Below, piece after piece: positions 12,347-20,568 of a stretch of DNA of 38,156 nt; the first letter of the stretch is position 1, and every line of letters begins with the position of its first letter. Below the pieces are notes generated by a model. It searched no databases. It saw only the letters and a program-made list of their open reading frames with translations, and was not told the DNA's origin. This DNA comes from a virus. The position numbers and the translations under genes were made by a program. The stretch spans positions 1-38,156 of IMG/VR virus record IMGVR_UViG_3300036770_000748, one strand, 5' to 3'.

Positions 12347-12547
12347 TCAGTCATGTGGCTGGAGCCAATACGGCGTCCGCTCGTCACGCCTCGCCAACTC
12401 CACCTTGAGTCGGTCGATCTCGTAGCACAGCCGGATCACGTCCGCAGCCAGACCGCCAGTCAGGCCCGTCCACTGCCCGGTGCCGAAGCGATAGGCCCGC
12501 TTGCGAGCGTCGGCGATGTACTCGGGTGTCAGCGGCTCACGATTCAC
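12347..12547 (-). CDS. Hypothetical protein at the end of the late operon (66 aa)
   Basis: GTG start at 12547, with GAGG six bases upstream and an 11-base overlap with the previous gene. Sequence: MNREPLTPEYIADARKRAYR, then FGTGQWTGLTGGLAADVIRL and CYEIDRLKVELARRDERTPY. Mostly helical with a final coiled-coil-like segment. A longer open frame reaching 12808 lies inside the MazG-like gene and is not used. It is the last minus-strand gene before the terminator hairpin. Confidence 0.65.
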   Translation of the reverse strand: MNREPLTPEYIADARKRAYRFGTGQWTGLTGGLAADVIRLCYEIDRLKVELARRDERTPYWLQPHD

Positions 12548-13001
12548 GCTGGGCCTCGTCAAACAGGACGATCGCCAGCAGGCTATACGCTGAAAGATCA
12601 AGCAACGTGTCGCGGACCCCCTCATGCACGAGACGCCCGGTGCGGCAAAATGTGCGAAGCCGTTGAACTTTGTCGGCAATCCGCACCATGCAGCCGCGCC
12701 AGTGTTCGATGTCCACGAACTCCGCGCCCTGGCGAATGTTCGCGAGCGGGTCATCCTCGCTGCCGTAGTCGGCACTCTTGCTCTCGTGCAGCCGACGCAT
12801 CTCGTCAAGCAGGTCGATGAATGCTGTGCTGCTCGGGTGGCGTCTGTTCTCCATCAGCGAATCCCCACGCAGCCGCACCTGTTTGAGGTCCTCAGTCGTG
12901 ACGCAATCCTCGCCGTCGTCCACGATCCCGGCCGCAAGGCGAGTCTCGACAACAGATCGCAGTGCAGCGTTCGATTCCTCGAGCGTGAATCCTGGCATCA
13001 T
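12537..13001 (-). CDS. MazG-like/DUF1599-type nucleotide pyrophosphohydrolase candidate (154 aa)
   Basis: The C-terminal 95 residues fit the all-alpha NTP-pyrophosphatase superfamily: LLDEMRRLHESKSADYGSED, PLANIRQGAEF, MVRIADKVQRLRTF, and HEGVRDTLLDLSAYSLLAIV. The acids in KSADYG and the E/D pairs of HEGVRDTLLD would coordinate magnesium. Known relatives hydrolyse nucleoside triphosphates, possibly modified ones. Two consecutive ATGs are possible; the first forms ATGA with the phosphoesterase stop, so the two are coupled and may act in the same nucleotide pathway. Confidence 0.72.
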   Translation of the reverse strand: MMPGFTLEESNAALRSVVETRLAAGIVDDGEDCVTTEDLKQVRLRGDSLMENRRHPSSTAFIDLLDEMRRLHESKSADYGSEDDPLANIRQGAEFVDIEHWRGCMVRIADKVQRLRTFCRTGRLVHEGVRDTLLDLSAYSLLAIVLFDEAQRES

Positions 13002-14077
13002 TTCCCTTTCTTGAGATCGCGATCACAAAACAACGGATACGCTCGCGTCACCTCTTGCCTGCCGCTGTCGATGATCGCCATCCCTTGGCATGGTCTCTCT
13101 GGTGAAGCGATGCGATCAGCGTATGGACTATGTCCAATCACCGATCCATTGGCGATGTAGCGAGCGCCACGCAACCAGCCCCACGAGTGGTAGTGCCCGA
13201 AGATGGTGAGGTCCGCTTTGCGTCCTGCGTCCCACGTCGCAATCTTTTTGCTCGCCGGCAGCGCGACACCGTAGACGCCGCCTGCGTACCGAATTGCATG
13301 ACCGTGGCAGTGGCGAACGAGAAACCCGTCAATATCAACGTAGCCCAAGTGCCCTTCTGCAATTTGCCACTGCACGTTCTTGTTGGTCTCTTCGCGGGCC
13401 AGCGTGAAGTACATCATCTGCTCCCACGAGTGATCGAGTTCGGTGGCAATGCGATTCTTCTCAGTGCTGCGTCCGTGGTTTCCGGCGTTAGTGCAGACAA
13501 TCACGCTGCCGACGTTCGCGGCGATCGTGTTGATGAGTGCCCGCAACCGCTCGGCGATCCATCGCGTGGCGTTCATTGGTGAGAGTTGAGCAACCTCGGC
13601 ACAGTCCGGGTGAATGTGACCAGTGATGAAGTCGCCGCCGAGCCAGACCAGAACCCGGTCGATGTCGGCTTGGTTCCGCTCGTGCTGGAGACAGTTGAGG
13701 AATCGCTCCTCCAACTCCGCGAGCCGCAGTTGACATACGTCAAGCGAGTAGTCGTTTTCGCCGTTGACGGTCTCAGGGAGAACCCGCTCCTCGCAGTGAA
13801 CGTCGGACAGCATTAGCACCGCCGTCGCGGAATGCTTTGCCCGTTTCTTGCCTTTGACAGTCTTGGTCAATGGCGATGCCTTGATGCCACGAAGCGATCC
13901 CATCGCGTCGGCACGCTCACGCTCGCGGTCGATCTGTGCGAGCGCCGCCTTGTAGCGTCCCTTGAGCGATGCAACCTCACTCCGCAGGCGGGCAACCTCG
14001 GCATCGGCGTGCAGCTGCTCGACAGACGCCAGTTCGTCCGCTACTTCTGCGGCGAGACTTTTGCTTTTTCGAGCCAT
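12998..14077 (-). CDS. Calcineurin-like metallophosphoesterase (359 aa)
   Basis: Residues 1-60 form a charged coiled coil (EVARLRSEVASLKGRYKAALAQIDRERERAD). The phosphoesterase domain follows with all blocks: LMLSDVHCEE (D92, H94), WLGGDFITG (D149), NAGNHGR (N200, H201), RHCHGH (near 257-260) and FGHYHSWG (H295, H297). It would hydrolyse a phosphomonoester or diester with two metals; the substrate is unknown (nucleotide, DNA end or second messenger are options). The start at 14077 follows a 37-base overlap with the upstream gene. It is coupled to the MazG-like gene downstream. Confidence 0.85.
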   Translation of the reverse strand: MARKSKSLAAEVADELASVEQLHADAEVARLRSEVASLKGRYKAALAQIDRERERADAMGSLRGIKASPLTKTVKGKKRAKHSATAVLMLSDVHCEERVLPETVNGENDYSLDVCQLRLAELEERFLNCLQHERNQADIDRVLVWLGGDFITGHIHPDCAEVAQLSPMNATRWIAERLRALINTIAANVGSVIVCTNAGNHGRSTEKNRIATELDHSWEQMMYFTLAREETNKNVQWQIAEGHLGYVDIDGFLVRHCHGHAIRYAGGVYGVALPASKKIATWDAGRKADLTIFGHYHSWGWLRGARYIANGSVIGHSPYADRIASPERPCQGMAIIDSGRQEVTRAYPLFCDRDLKKGK

Positions 14078-14298
14078 TCGGAAACTCCCGCAGGATTGAT
14101 CGTGACGCCACGTGCGGCGAGTGACTTGGACAAAGACTTCCCTAGCGCAGACTTCGTCGCCTTGAGTTCGCCGCTTGCCCACTGGCTGCGTATCGCTTCC
14201 ATTTCCGCCAGCAGCTTGCGATCAAGTCGCTCGTACCACGGCGCTGGGCCACGTCGAGTCGGCAAGCCAGCCATTACTTCATCGAGCAGCTTGCCCAT
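14041..14298 (-). CDS. Small HTH-like hypothetical protein (85 aa)
   Basis: The ATG overlaps the upstream stop by one base (TGATG). After a basic N-terminus (LPTRRGPAPWYERLDRKLLA) comes a helical segment, GLPT..KSALGKSLSKSLAARGVTINPAGVSEWLEKAK, whose alternating helices and AARGV...VSEWL resemble a helix-turn-helix. DNA binding is therefore possible but not demonstrated. Located between the HEXXH protein and the phosphoesterase. Confidence 0.6.
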   Translation of the reverse strand: MGKLLDEVMAGLPTRRGPAPWYERLDRKLLAEMEAIRSQWASGELKATKSALGKSLSKSLAARGVTINPAGVSEWLEKAKVSPQK

Positions 14299-14579
14299 CA
14301 CTCCTCCGTGAACCGTAGGCCCAGTTGCCACAAGACCTTTGCCAAGTCCTTCGCATGACGCACGACGACCTGCTCGTCATAGGCGGGGTTCAGTGCGTGG
14401 TACACCTCGTGAATCAAAAGCTCGAGGCTCGCCCGGTTGCGTTTCTTCCACACGCCTTCGTCGATCAAAATCTTCGATTCGTCGGCGTAGATCGTCCAAC
14501 CGTTCGCAGACCCACGCAGGCGGGTGATCCTCACCACCCATACACGACCGTCGATCGAGAAATGATGCGTCTCGCCCAT
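14298..14579 (-). CDS. HEXXH-motif mini-metallopeptidase-like protein (93 aa)
   Basis: Contains LLIHEVYHAL: H57-E58-V-Y-H61, the zinc-peptidase signature in an amphipathic helix. It follows beta strands (RVWVVRITRL, GWTIYADESKILID) and precedes a further helix with H75. The fold order, strands then HEXXH helix then a third candidate ligand, resembles a minimal SprT/zincin core, although the third ligand cannot be fixed. Known phage proteins of this size have unproven activity. It may process a host or phage protein, or be a degenerate, binding-only zincin. Confidence 0.68.
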   Translation of the reverse strand: MGETHHFSIDGRVWVVRITRLRGSANGWTIYADESKILIDEGVWKKRNRASLELLIHEVYHALNPAYDEQVVVRHAKDLAKVLWQLGLRFTEE

Positions 14580-14600
14580 GACCGCACCATCTCAAAGGTG

Positions 14601-14684
14601 TCAACCGTAGATCCAACCGTCATCGGTCAGGATGCCGATCAGGTCTTCGTCATCGTCCGATTCCAACTCGTCTACCCAGTGCAT
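14601..14684 (-). CDS. Possible acidic micro-protein (27 aa)
   Basis: MHWVDELESDDDEDLIGILT followed by DDGWIYG, with AGGA seven to eight bases before the ATG. It fills the 70-base gap between the HEXXH gene and the gene at 14650..14943 and overlaps the latter by 35 bases. About 40% of residues are Asp/Glu. Acidic peptides of this kind can act as DNA mimics, but only sequence coherence supports it here. Confidence 0.38.
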   Translation of the reverse strand: MHWVDELESDDDEDLIGILTDDGWIYG

Positions 14685-14943
14685 TGAGTTGTTCCTGACG
14701 CTTGGCACAGCCGCAGTCGCCGCCCACGAGATTGCTCACACGCTCCTTCGTGATACCGACCGACGACAAGCCAGCAGCGACTATGTCGCCCAGTCCTTGC
14801 TTGGCGTGCGGGTAGGCCGCATGCGTCTCGTCTACGGTAATCGTGTCTCCGTTTTCGCTGACGATGCACTGAATCACCTGCTCCCATGCGTAGCCACGCT
14901 CTGCGGCTCGCTGCTCCAGATGATGGCGGTGGCATGTGATCAT
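14650..14943 (-). CDS. Conserved hypothetical, possible metal-binding protein (97 aa)
   Basis: Starts at an ATG overlapping the upstream stop (ATGA). The N-terminus MITCHRHHLEQRAAERGYAW is His/Cys-rich; the middle (VIQCIVSENGDTITVDETHAAYPHA) resembles a small beta unit; the C-terminus has GGDCGCAKRQEQLNALGRRV, a CxC..R...LN motif I have seen at the ends of phage tail-operon proteins. The Cys/His pattern suggests zinc binding. Position at the end of the tail module suggests a minor virion or assembly role. Confidence 0.65.
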   Translation of the reverse strand: MITCHRHHLEQRAAERGYAWEQVIQCIVSENGDTITVDETHAAYPHAKQGLGDIVAAGLSSVGITKERVSNLVGGDCGCAKRQEQLNALGRRVGIGR

Positions 14944-15497
14944 GGCAGCGGATTCAGCCCAGGCCACGCAATCTGAATATCGGCACTGCCCCTACAGCCG
15001 CTGGTTTGCGTGTACATCACACCGCGTAGTGTCGTGGCAGACTGAAGCCCAGCGGCAGACACTGATTGAAAGTTCGGCAAAAAAAGACCTGTGATCGTGA
15101 AAAACCTTGTCCCACGAAGCCGCGCCTCAGCAAACGAAGACAACGAGAGCTGTCCGCCGATTACGGAGCATTCAATGTCAACGCGAACAAAGTCGCCAGC
15201 GAAGAAAGTTCCAGCGGCTGATGGAAAATCAACTCGCCAGCGGCAATTCTCACACGCACGACCGTCGAGAGCGGCGCGTGGGACAGCGACCTGAAAAAAC
15301 GGCCCGACTGTATTTACCGGCCCTGAATACCACCAGCTGAAAGGTTCGGTCGCCCGTAGCTGACTTTCGCATGCGGCAGTGTTCCCAAACACGTCAGCGT
15401 TGATGCTGGTGATTTGCGACGTTATCTGATTGGGAAACCGAGACACGAGCGAATCGCATGACACGCAACATGGCGAGCAAGAGCTGCCTAGCATCAT
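14940..15497 (-). CDS. Tail-module hypothetical protein, cysteine-rich N-terminus (185 aa)
   Basis: Opens with MMLGSSCSPCCVSCDSL, five cysteines in eight residues or so, and continues as a beta-rich protein (AGDFVRVDIECSVIGGQLSLSSFAEARLRGTRFFTITG). Other cysteine pairs (ACENCRW, SGCRG) could also bind metal or form disulfides in the extracellular virion. It follows the tape measure and two tail proteins, so a distal tail or baseplate component is likely (inference). One base separates the previous TGA from the first of two ATGs. Confidence 0.65.
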   Translation of the reverse strand: MMLGSSCSPCCVSCDSLVSRFPNQITSQITSINADVFGNTAACESQLRATEPFSWWYSGPVNTVGPFFQVAVPRAALDGRACENCRWRVDFPSAAGTFFAGDFVRVDIECSVIGGQLSLSSFAEARLRGTRFFTITGLFLPNFQSVSAAGLQSATTLRGVMYTQTSGCRGSADIQIAWPGLNPLP

Positions 15498-15498
15498 G

Positions 15499-15825
15499 TC
15501 AGCACTGTGCGGCGATCAGATACCACGCCGTCCCGTCTCTGGCGATTGCACAATTTCTGGCACCAGACGGTGCCGAGATCGCAGCAAACAGATTCACCGC
15601 CGCCACCGTATTCGGCGTACTTGTCACACCGCGAAACGTCACCGTCTTTGAACTGTTGATGCTCCACGCGCCAGTGAAGGTGCAGACGCGGAACACTTTC
15701 CGCCCAAGCATGGGCGGCTGATCCCACGTCGGACCTTCCTGCGTGCGATTGCCAATCTCAACCTGACGCACGGCATTGGCAATGCGGTCAGCGGAGTCGC
15801 GAGTGAAGGTGATCCGATCGCTCAC
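15499..15825 (-). CDS. Tail-module hypothetical protein (108 aa)
   Basis: GTG start with AGGGA five bases upstream. Sequence begins MSDRITFTRDSADRIANAVR and continues beta-rich (VFRVCTFTGAWSINSSKTVTFRGVTSTPNTVAAVNLFAAIS). It ends with a small unit around GARNCAIARDGTAWYLIAAQC. The N-terminal phrase is typical of small tail-tip-adjacent proteins in environmental siphophages, but no biochemical role is known to me. Lies between the 291-residue tail protein and the cysteine-rich protein. Confidence 0.62.
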   Translation of the reverse strand: MSDRITFTRDSADRIANAVRQVEIGNRTQEGPTWDQPPMLGRKVFRVCTFTGAWSINSSKTVTFRGVTSTPNTVAAVNLFAAISAPSGARNCAIARDGTAWYLIAAQC

Positions 15826-15833
15826 GTTTTTCC

Positions 15834-16709
15834 CTACGTAGGCGGCGTGCCGAAGTAACTCGAAAAGTCGATCTGTTTGTAGATGCGACGATTCAGGATT
15901 GCCGGAGCGCCGCTGGTCTGGGCACCGCTGCCGTTGAGAGCCACGGGATTCGCCGATGCGACGTACTCGCCGTTCTCTTCATCCTTCACGGTAGCCCGCT
16001 TTTTCTCGCCGCCTTCAAGGTAGTTGAAGCCGATGTCAGGCAGCAGCAGGTTCCAGCCCGTCTGGCGATAGAGCAACTCGGCTTTCACTTCCCAGTATTT
16101 GATCTGCACGCTGTTGACGAGTTCGTACTTGACCGTGCCGCTGATGCCCTGGCACTTCCACGTATTTTCTCCACCGCCCAAATATGCCGAGCCGTTCACG
16201 CAGTTTGTGACCGCAGCAGCGATGGCGCTGGGAAACGTGGCCCGATTTCCGGTGATGATCACCTTCGTCTGAGCTTCGTCGACCGTCAGCCCCTGATAGA
16301 AGTCATACGCAGAGTTGGTCAGCGGCTTTTTTGTCGCGCCGTCGAAATAGAAAAACGCAGGCACAGCTGCGCCCTGCGTCTGGAACGACCACTCGTCTGG
16401 TCGCGTCAGCGGACTCGGCGTCCACGATGACTGCTCGACCTCGCCTGCGGCTGGCAACTCATACTCTGCCGTCAGGAGAGCGTGATACCGGCTGCCCTCG
16501 TACTGCTCCTCGAGTTCCAGGTTGTGGACGAGCATCAGCGCCCACTCTGGATGAGCCGCGCCGTGGGCGACACCACACGCCGTCACCATGTCGGTCGATG
16601 CTGTCTCTGGCGTATCCAGCGTGCAGACGAACTGCCGCCGATAGATCGGCGACTCGCCAAACCGATGCGTGTTATTGCGGGCGAGTTCCCGATACGAGAT
16701 GACTGCCAT
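15834..16709 (-). CDS. Probable distal tail/tail-tip structural protein (291 aa)
   Basis: Starts in a TGATG overlap with the tape-measure stop, the usual location for distal tail or baseplate proteins. It is beta-rich with many aromatics (WNLLLPDIGFNYLEGGEKKRATVKDEENGEYVASANPVALNG) and lacks hydrophobic segments. C-terminus RRIYKQIDFSSYFGTPPT. No named family recognised; the structural call rests on gene order and composition. Confidence 0.68.
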   Translation of the reverse strand: MAVISYRELARNNTHRFGESPIYRRQFVCTLDTPETASTDMVTACGVAHGAAHPEWALMLVHNLELEEQYEGSRYHALLTAEYELPAAGEVEQSSWTPSPLTRPDEWSFQTQGAAVPAFFYFDGATKKPLTNSAYDFYQGLTVDEAQTKVIITGNRATFPSAIAAAVTNCVNGSAYLGGGENTWKCQGISGTVKYELVNSVQIKYWEVKAELLYRQTGWNLLLPDIGFNYLEGGEKKRATVKDEENGEYVASANPVALNGSGAQTSGAPAILNRRIYKQIDFSSYFGTPPT

Positions 16710-19543
16710 CAGCCTACTCCTCCAAGGATTTCGGCCTTTTGTGTCGCCAGTTCATCGAGCTTGCGGTTCATCGCCTGAAGCTCGCGAGTCTGACGCCGCG
16801 ACTCAGCAATGGCAGGATCTTCCGCACCGCTGGCAAGATTCAAAAACGCCGCAGCACCCTCTGCGGTCCTGAGATCGCCGACCTCGATCGGGCCACCACG
16901 AACCGTCGCCAACTCGCGGGCACGATCAAGTTCAATCTCAAACCGACGTTCATCAATAGCCTCTTGCTGCTGGGCAATCTGCTGCCCCAGCTGCTCTGCC
17001 TTCCGCAGCTGCTCGACGCGCTCCTCAAACAACTCCTGCTGCCGACGCACTTCGTTGTCGAAAGCCGTCTTTGTCAGGATGCCGTCGCGCACCTTGTCCT
17101 GTGCGGCGGCGATGCCTTCCTGCAACTGTGAAGCAGCGACGGCACCGGCATTACCAAACTCTGCCGCCTTGTTGATCAGTGAGTTGATGCCGTTGTCAAC
17201 ATTGGCGAACGCGGCGTCAAAGCCTTGCGAGAACCCTTGAGCGATTTCGTCGGACTGCTGATCGAGATTGGCTTGAAGCTGATCAAGTTGGGCGAGCCGA
17301 GCCACGAGCGAATCAGCCTGCTCCTGCTGCCCCGCCTGCCGGGCCGCGACAATCGCCGCCTCAACGCGGGCAATCTCAGCTTGCACGGCGTTGATGTCCT
17401 GCTCGATCCGTGGCAGTTCGTTGGCCTTCTCCAGAAGCCCATCGACACGCCGCGTGATAGCCTCGGTTTCGGCGGCAGCGTCTTTAAGCGTTTGGATCTG
17501 TGCCCGGAATGCGGCGTCGGCTTTTTCTGCCTCGCGGCGGAATGCGGTCTCGTTCAGGATGCCACGGTCAAACTGATCCTGAAGCTGTGCGATCGCCTCC
17601 TGATACTGAGCAGCGGCATCGAATCCAGACTCGCCAAATTGCAGTGACAGGTCGATAGCGTCGGAGAGCTTCGCCCGTACGTTGTCGATCGCCTTGGCGT
17701 TGGCGTCTGCGAGTGCCGTCTCTTCCTTGGCAAGTTCATCGGCAAGGCGAGTCACTTCGTCCGCCGTGCCTTGTGCAGCTGCTTGGGTGCCTCCGAGTTT
17801 TTCAGTTGCCGCGTCTGAAGCGAACGCCCACTCCAGCAGCTTTCCGGCAGCAAGCCCGACAACAACCGGAATAGCACCTATGCCGGTCGAAAGAAGAGCG
17901 CCTCGGATGGCAACGCCGAGAGCAGCTGTCGACACAGACGCCGTTGCTGCGGACGTTGAAAAAGTGATAACCGCCCGCGATGCCGCCGTGAAGAAGTTGG
18001 CGAGATTGCCAATCGCGCCAATGATGATCTGCCGGTTGATAAACGCCAGTCCGGCACCGATCGCTGGCAACAGGCTCCCGCCCAGCGGTTCGAGAATCGT
18101 GGCAAGACCATCGAACGCCAGCACGAACAGACGCCCGACGCCTTCCGCGACAACGCCGACAGCCTGGAAGGCTCGCCCAAGCGTGTCGAGTTCTGGACCG
18201 AGAATCTGCCCAAGTGCTTCCGTGATCTCTGCGGCGATGCCTATCAAAGTCGAGAAGACGTTGGCAACGGAATCGACAATGCCGATAAACGGCAGCAGAA
18301 CCTCCTGGCCCAACGCCCGCACCGCCACGCTGACGCCATCAAACGACGCGCCGAGTCCGTCGATCCTTTGCCTATCGACCTGGCTGAGCGTGGAGCCAAA
18401 CCGTTCAACGTCGTTTGCGGCACCCTCAAGGTTGTTGAAGAACGGCAGAAGCTGCGCCCCACTGCGACCAAACAACTCGACCGCCGCAGCCGTCCGCTTA
18501 GCCGGGTCTTCGATCGCGGCAATCTGCCGACCAATCAGTTCAATCTGCTCTTCCTGCGACAACTGATTCAACTGATCGACCGAGATGCCAAGTCCAGACA
18601 GGGCACGCTGTGCTGCCTTACTCTCTTCGCCAGCCCCCACCAGCGTCCGTTGCAGTCGCGTGAACGAACCTTGCAGGGACTCTACAGAGACGCCGCTGCG
18701 GTTGGCGGCTTCCTCAAGAACCTGCACGAACTCAAACGACACGCCAAGTTGATCAGCAAGATTGCCAAGCCTTTCGACGCGGTCCTCAAGCGACAGCAGC
18801 CCGCTGGTGATGCCAGCTGCCGCAGCCCCGACGCCAGCAATGCCAGCCGCAGCGATCGTCGCCGGGTTCGCCAGCGCAGTGAATGACGCCGCGACGTTGC
18901 TAATACCGCTAGTGAATCCCCCAGCGAAGACGCGATTCAGCCCCTCGGCGGCACTGGACAGTCCCGACAGCCGACCTGCGATGTTTCCGATCGGGCCTGG
19001 CAGGATCGAGAACACGCCAGAGAGTTCATTGAACTTCAGCGTGTTGTCCGCAACGCTCTCGACTGCCGTATCAAGCCCGCGAGCAGCACGCTCGGCATCG
19101 GTGAGTGACCGGCCAGCCCTTGCCACGGCACGATCGAATGTCTCCTGGCTGATCCGGCACGCCTCAAGGTGCCCGCGAAGTTTGACCACCTCTTGGTCAT
19201 ACCGTTCCAGCGGCGATCGGTTTGCCTCAATGATTCGCCCGGCACGCCCGTACTCCTCGGCAGACGCGGCAACCTCTTCCTGCAACGCCTCAAACGCACG
19301 TGTGTACTCTCGCGGATCGAGTCCTTCGCCTAACTGCCGCGACAACTCTGCGAAGCGTGCGTTGAACTGCTCCTGGGCTTGCGCTGCCGCTTCGCTCTGC
19401 TCGGCCAGCGGATCAAAAACGCTGGTCGTTTTGGCGATTGCCTTCTCAAGAGACTGAAACGCCCGCTCGGCAGGCGTGAGCGACTGCTGAACGCTGGAAG
19501 CGTCCGCAGAAATCTTCATCGCCAAACTGAGCACGTTTGCCAC
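16709..19543 (-). CDS. Tail tape measure protein (944 aa)
   Basis: The largest gene of the window. Long alpha-helical, coiled-coil N- and C-terminal regions (AQAQEQFNARFAELSRQLGE; AFRREAEKADAAFRAQIQTLKDAAAETEAITRRVDGLLEK) flank a central glycine/alanine-rich hydrophobic part (GIAGVGAAAAGITSGLLSL; GAIPVVVGLAAGKLL), typical of TMPs that span the tail tube and insert in the membrane. By the usual 1.5 angstrom per residue the tail would be near 140 nm (estimate). It starts with GTG overlapping the TAG of the frameshift extension. It directly follows the chaperone pair, the canonical order in siphoviruses. Confidence 0.93.
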   Translation of the reverse strand: MANVLSLAMKISADASSVQQSLTPAERAFQSLEKAIAKTTSVFDPLAEQSEAAAQAQEQFNARFAELSRQLGEGLDPREYTRAFEALQEEVAASAEEYGRAGRIIEANRSPLERYDQEVVKLRGHLEACRISQETFDRAVARAGRSLTDAERAARGLDTAVESVADNTLKFNELSGVFSILPGPIGNIAGRLSGLSSAAEGLNRVFAGGFTSGISNVAASFTALANPATIAAAGIAGVGAAAAGITSGLLSLEDRVERLGNLADQLGVSFEFVQVLEEAANRSGVSVESLQGSFTRLQRTLVGAGEESKAAQRALSGLGISVDQLNQLSQEEQIELIGRQIAAIEDPAKRTAAAVELFGRSGAQLLPFFNNLEGAANDVERFGSTLSQVDRQRIDGLGASFDGVSVAVRALGQEVLLPFIGIVDSVANVFSTLIGIAAEITEALGQILGPELDTLGRAFQAVGVVAEGVGRLFVLAFDGLATILEPLGGSLLPAIGAGLAFINRQIIIGAIGNLANFFTAASRAVITFSTSAATASVSTAALGVAIRGALLSTGIGAIPVVVGLAAGKLLEWAFASDAATEKLGGTQAAAQGTADEVTRLADELAKEETALADANAKAIDNVRAKLSDAIDLSLQFGESGFDAAAQYQEAIAQLQDQFDRGILNETAFRREAEKADAAFRAQIQTLKDAAAETEAITRRVDGLLEKANELPRIEQDINAVQAEIARVEAAIVAARQAGQQEQADSLVARLAQLDQLQANLDQQSDEIAQGFSQGFDAAFANVDNGINSLINKAAEFGNAGAVAASQLQEGIAAAQDKVRDGILTKTAFDNEVRRQQELFEERVEQLRKAEQLGQQIAQQQEAIDERRFEIELDRARELATVRGGPIEVGDLRTAEGAAAFLNLASGAEDPAIAESRRQTRELQAMNRKLDELATQKAEILGGVG

Positions 19544-19854
19544 TACTGCACTCCCAACTCTCGACGCAACTGCTCAATCACGGCAATCACCTGATCCTGA
19601 TGCTGCGGCGGCTTCTCCAGCGGAATGAAGTCTTCGCTTTTCGGGGCCTTGCCCTTTGGACAGTAGGGAGCCAGCACGCTCGATGCCAGCAAGCCCGTCT
19701 GCCGCCACGGGTCAGGCAACGCCTCGTAGTACTTCGTGTATGCGATCCACTCCGTCAGTTCCTGCGAGTCCATCCGTTCCGACAGTTCCCGCACCGTCAT
19801 TTTCAAGTGACCCGCCAGACGAAATAGGAAACGTCTCGTCGGGCGGAGATTCAG
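19543..19854 (-). CDS. Tail assembly chaperone, frameshift extension (gpGT-like C-terminal part)
   Basis: Read after a -1 shift at 19854, the frame is open from LNLRPTRRFLFRLAGHLKMT through VRELSERMDSQELTEWIAYT to the stop, with no stop codon between. That core resembles the T-domain (DUF4035-like) of phage tail chaperones. The joined product would be 217 residues: 114 from the upstream gene and 103 from here. A separate start would need a TTG at 19806 without a strong ribosome-binding site. The long form is expected to bind the tape measure during tail assembly. Confidence 0.85.
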   Translation of the reverse strand: MNLRPTRRFLFRLAGHLKMTVRELSERMDSQELTEWIAYTKYYEALPDPWRQTGLLASSVLAPYCPKGKAPKSEDFIPLEKPPQHQDQVIAVIEQLRRELGVQ

Positions 19855-20195
19855 TTTTTTGCCAGTTCGTCCACGTCCGATTCAGTCATGTTGTTGTGGG
19901 CCAACGCTTTGTCGAAGAGTTTGCCCATGACGGCACCGCTCTTCGCCGACAGCGAGTCAATCTGGTCGCGCGTGAAGAGCAGTTTCCCCTCTTCGTCGCA
20001 CAGCACTCGAGCCAGGTACTCGGCCCGGAAGTTCGCTACGCCGGTCTCCCGCTTGCCGATCCACAGCCGCTCGTACTCGTCACGCTCCCGCACGCTCATC
20101 ACGCGGATGAACACGTCGCCACCCCACTCCTTGACCATGACCTTCAGGAGCCCGAGGTCATCTGCCGCCAAAATCTGGTCTGCCGTAAGTGCCAT
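19851..20195 (-). CDS. Tail assembly chaperone, short form (gpG-like, 114 aa)
   Basis: MALTADQILAADDLGLLKVM, then VKEWGGDVFIRVMSVRERDE is the recognisable opening of Siphoviridae tail assembly chaperones, with EWGG and the MS..ERD.YE block. The protein ends DVDELAKN directly after the slippery site, so most ribosomes terminate here and some continue into the -1 frame. Start at 20195 is preferred over an upstream in-frame start that overlaps the previous gene. Lies immediately before the tape measure. Confidence 0.88.
   Translation of the reverse strand: MALTADQILAADDLGLLKVMVKEWGGDVFIRVMSVRERDEYERLWIGKRETGVANFRAEYLARVLCDEEGKLLFTRDQIDSLSAKSGAVMGKLFDKALAHNNMTESDVDELAKN
19854..19860 (-). promoter_or_regulatory. 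Programmed -1 ribosomal frameshift site
   Basis: Minus-strand heptamer A-AAA-AAC in the correct phase (GCA AAA AAC) followed at once by the TGA stop of the short chaperone. This is a classical X-XXY-YYZ slippery sequence. Slipping back one base joins the two chaperone frames without an intervening stop. Confidence 0.88.
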
Positions 20196-20205
20196 CTTTG
20201 CCTCG

Positions 20206-20568
20206 TTACACTGGGAATGAACCTGCACCGACCGTATCCATCACCCTAAACGAGAAGGCAAATTGCCAGACGTTGTTGAGTTCGCCCTTGACGCTGACGC
20301 CTTGGTAGACGCAGTCGCTTTCCCACAGTGTTTGCAGGGTGTTCGACTCGTCGCGGTACTGAATGTTCAGCACCTTCCGCTTGCCGTACTCTGCCATCGA
20401 GAGCGCAGAGTTCAGGTGAGACAGCACGGTGATCGTGCCGAGGTCTAGCGTCCACACGACGGATCGCCCGACAGGCAGTCCGCGTTGCAGGTCTAGTTCA
20501 ACATCGACCGGCTCAGAGACGGTCGAGCCGCCCCAAGTGATCTGCACGCCCTGCACGCGAATTGCCAT
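20206..20568 (-). CDS. Probable tail tube protein or tail structural protein (120 aa)
   Basis: Beta-rich protein (MAIRVQGVQITWGGSTVSEP...VWTLDLGTITVLSHLNSALSMAEYGKRKVLNIQYRDES...NNVWQFAFSFRVMD) with no hydrophobic helix. GGAGG precedes the ATG. It lies between the tail terminator region and the chaperones, where the tail tube gene is usually found. Either this protein or its 128-residue neighbour could be the tube subunit; the strand-rich pattern and duplicated edge strands fit both. Confidence 0.65.
   Translation of the reverse strand: MAIRVQGVQITWGGSTVSEPVDVELDLQRGLPVGRSVVWTLDLGTITVLSHLNSALSMAEYGKRKVLNIQYRDESNTLQTLWESDCVYQGVSVKGELNNVWQFAFSFRVMDTVGAGSFPV

Noticed and set aside
12347-12808. 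153-residue version of the last late gene
   Set aside because: Its first 87 codons overlap the MazG-like domain out of frame; the GTG at 12547 has GAGG at the right distance.
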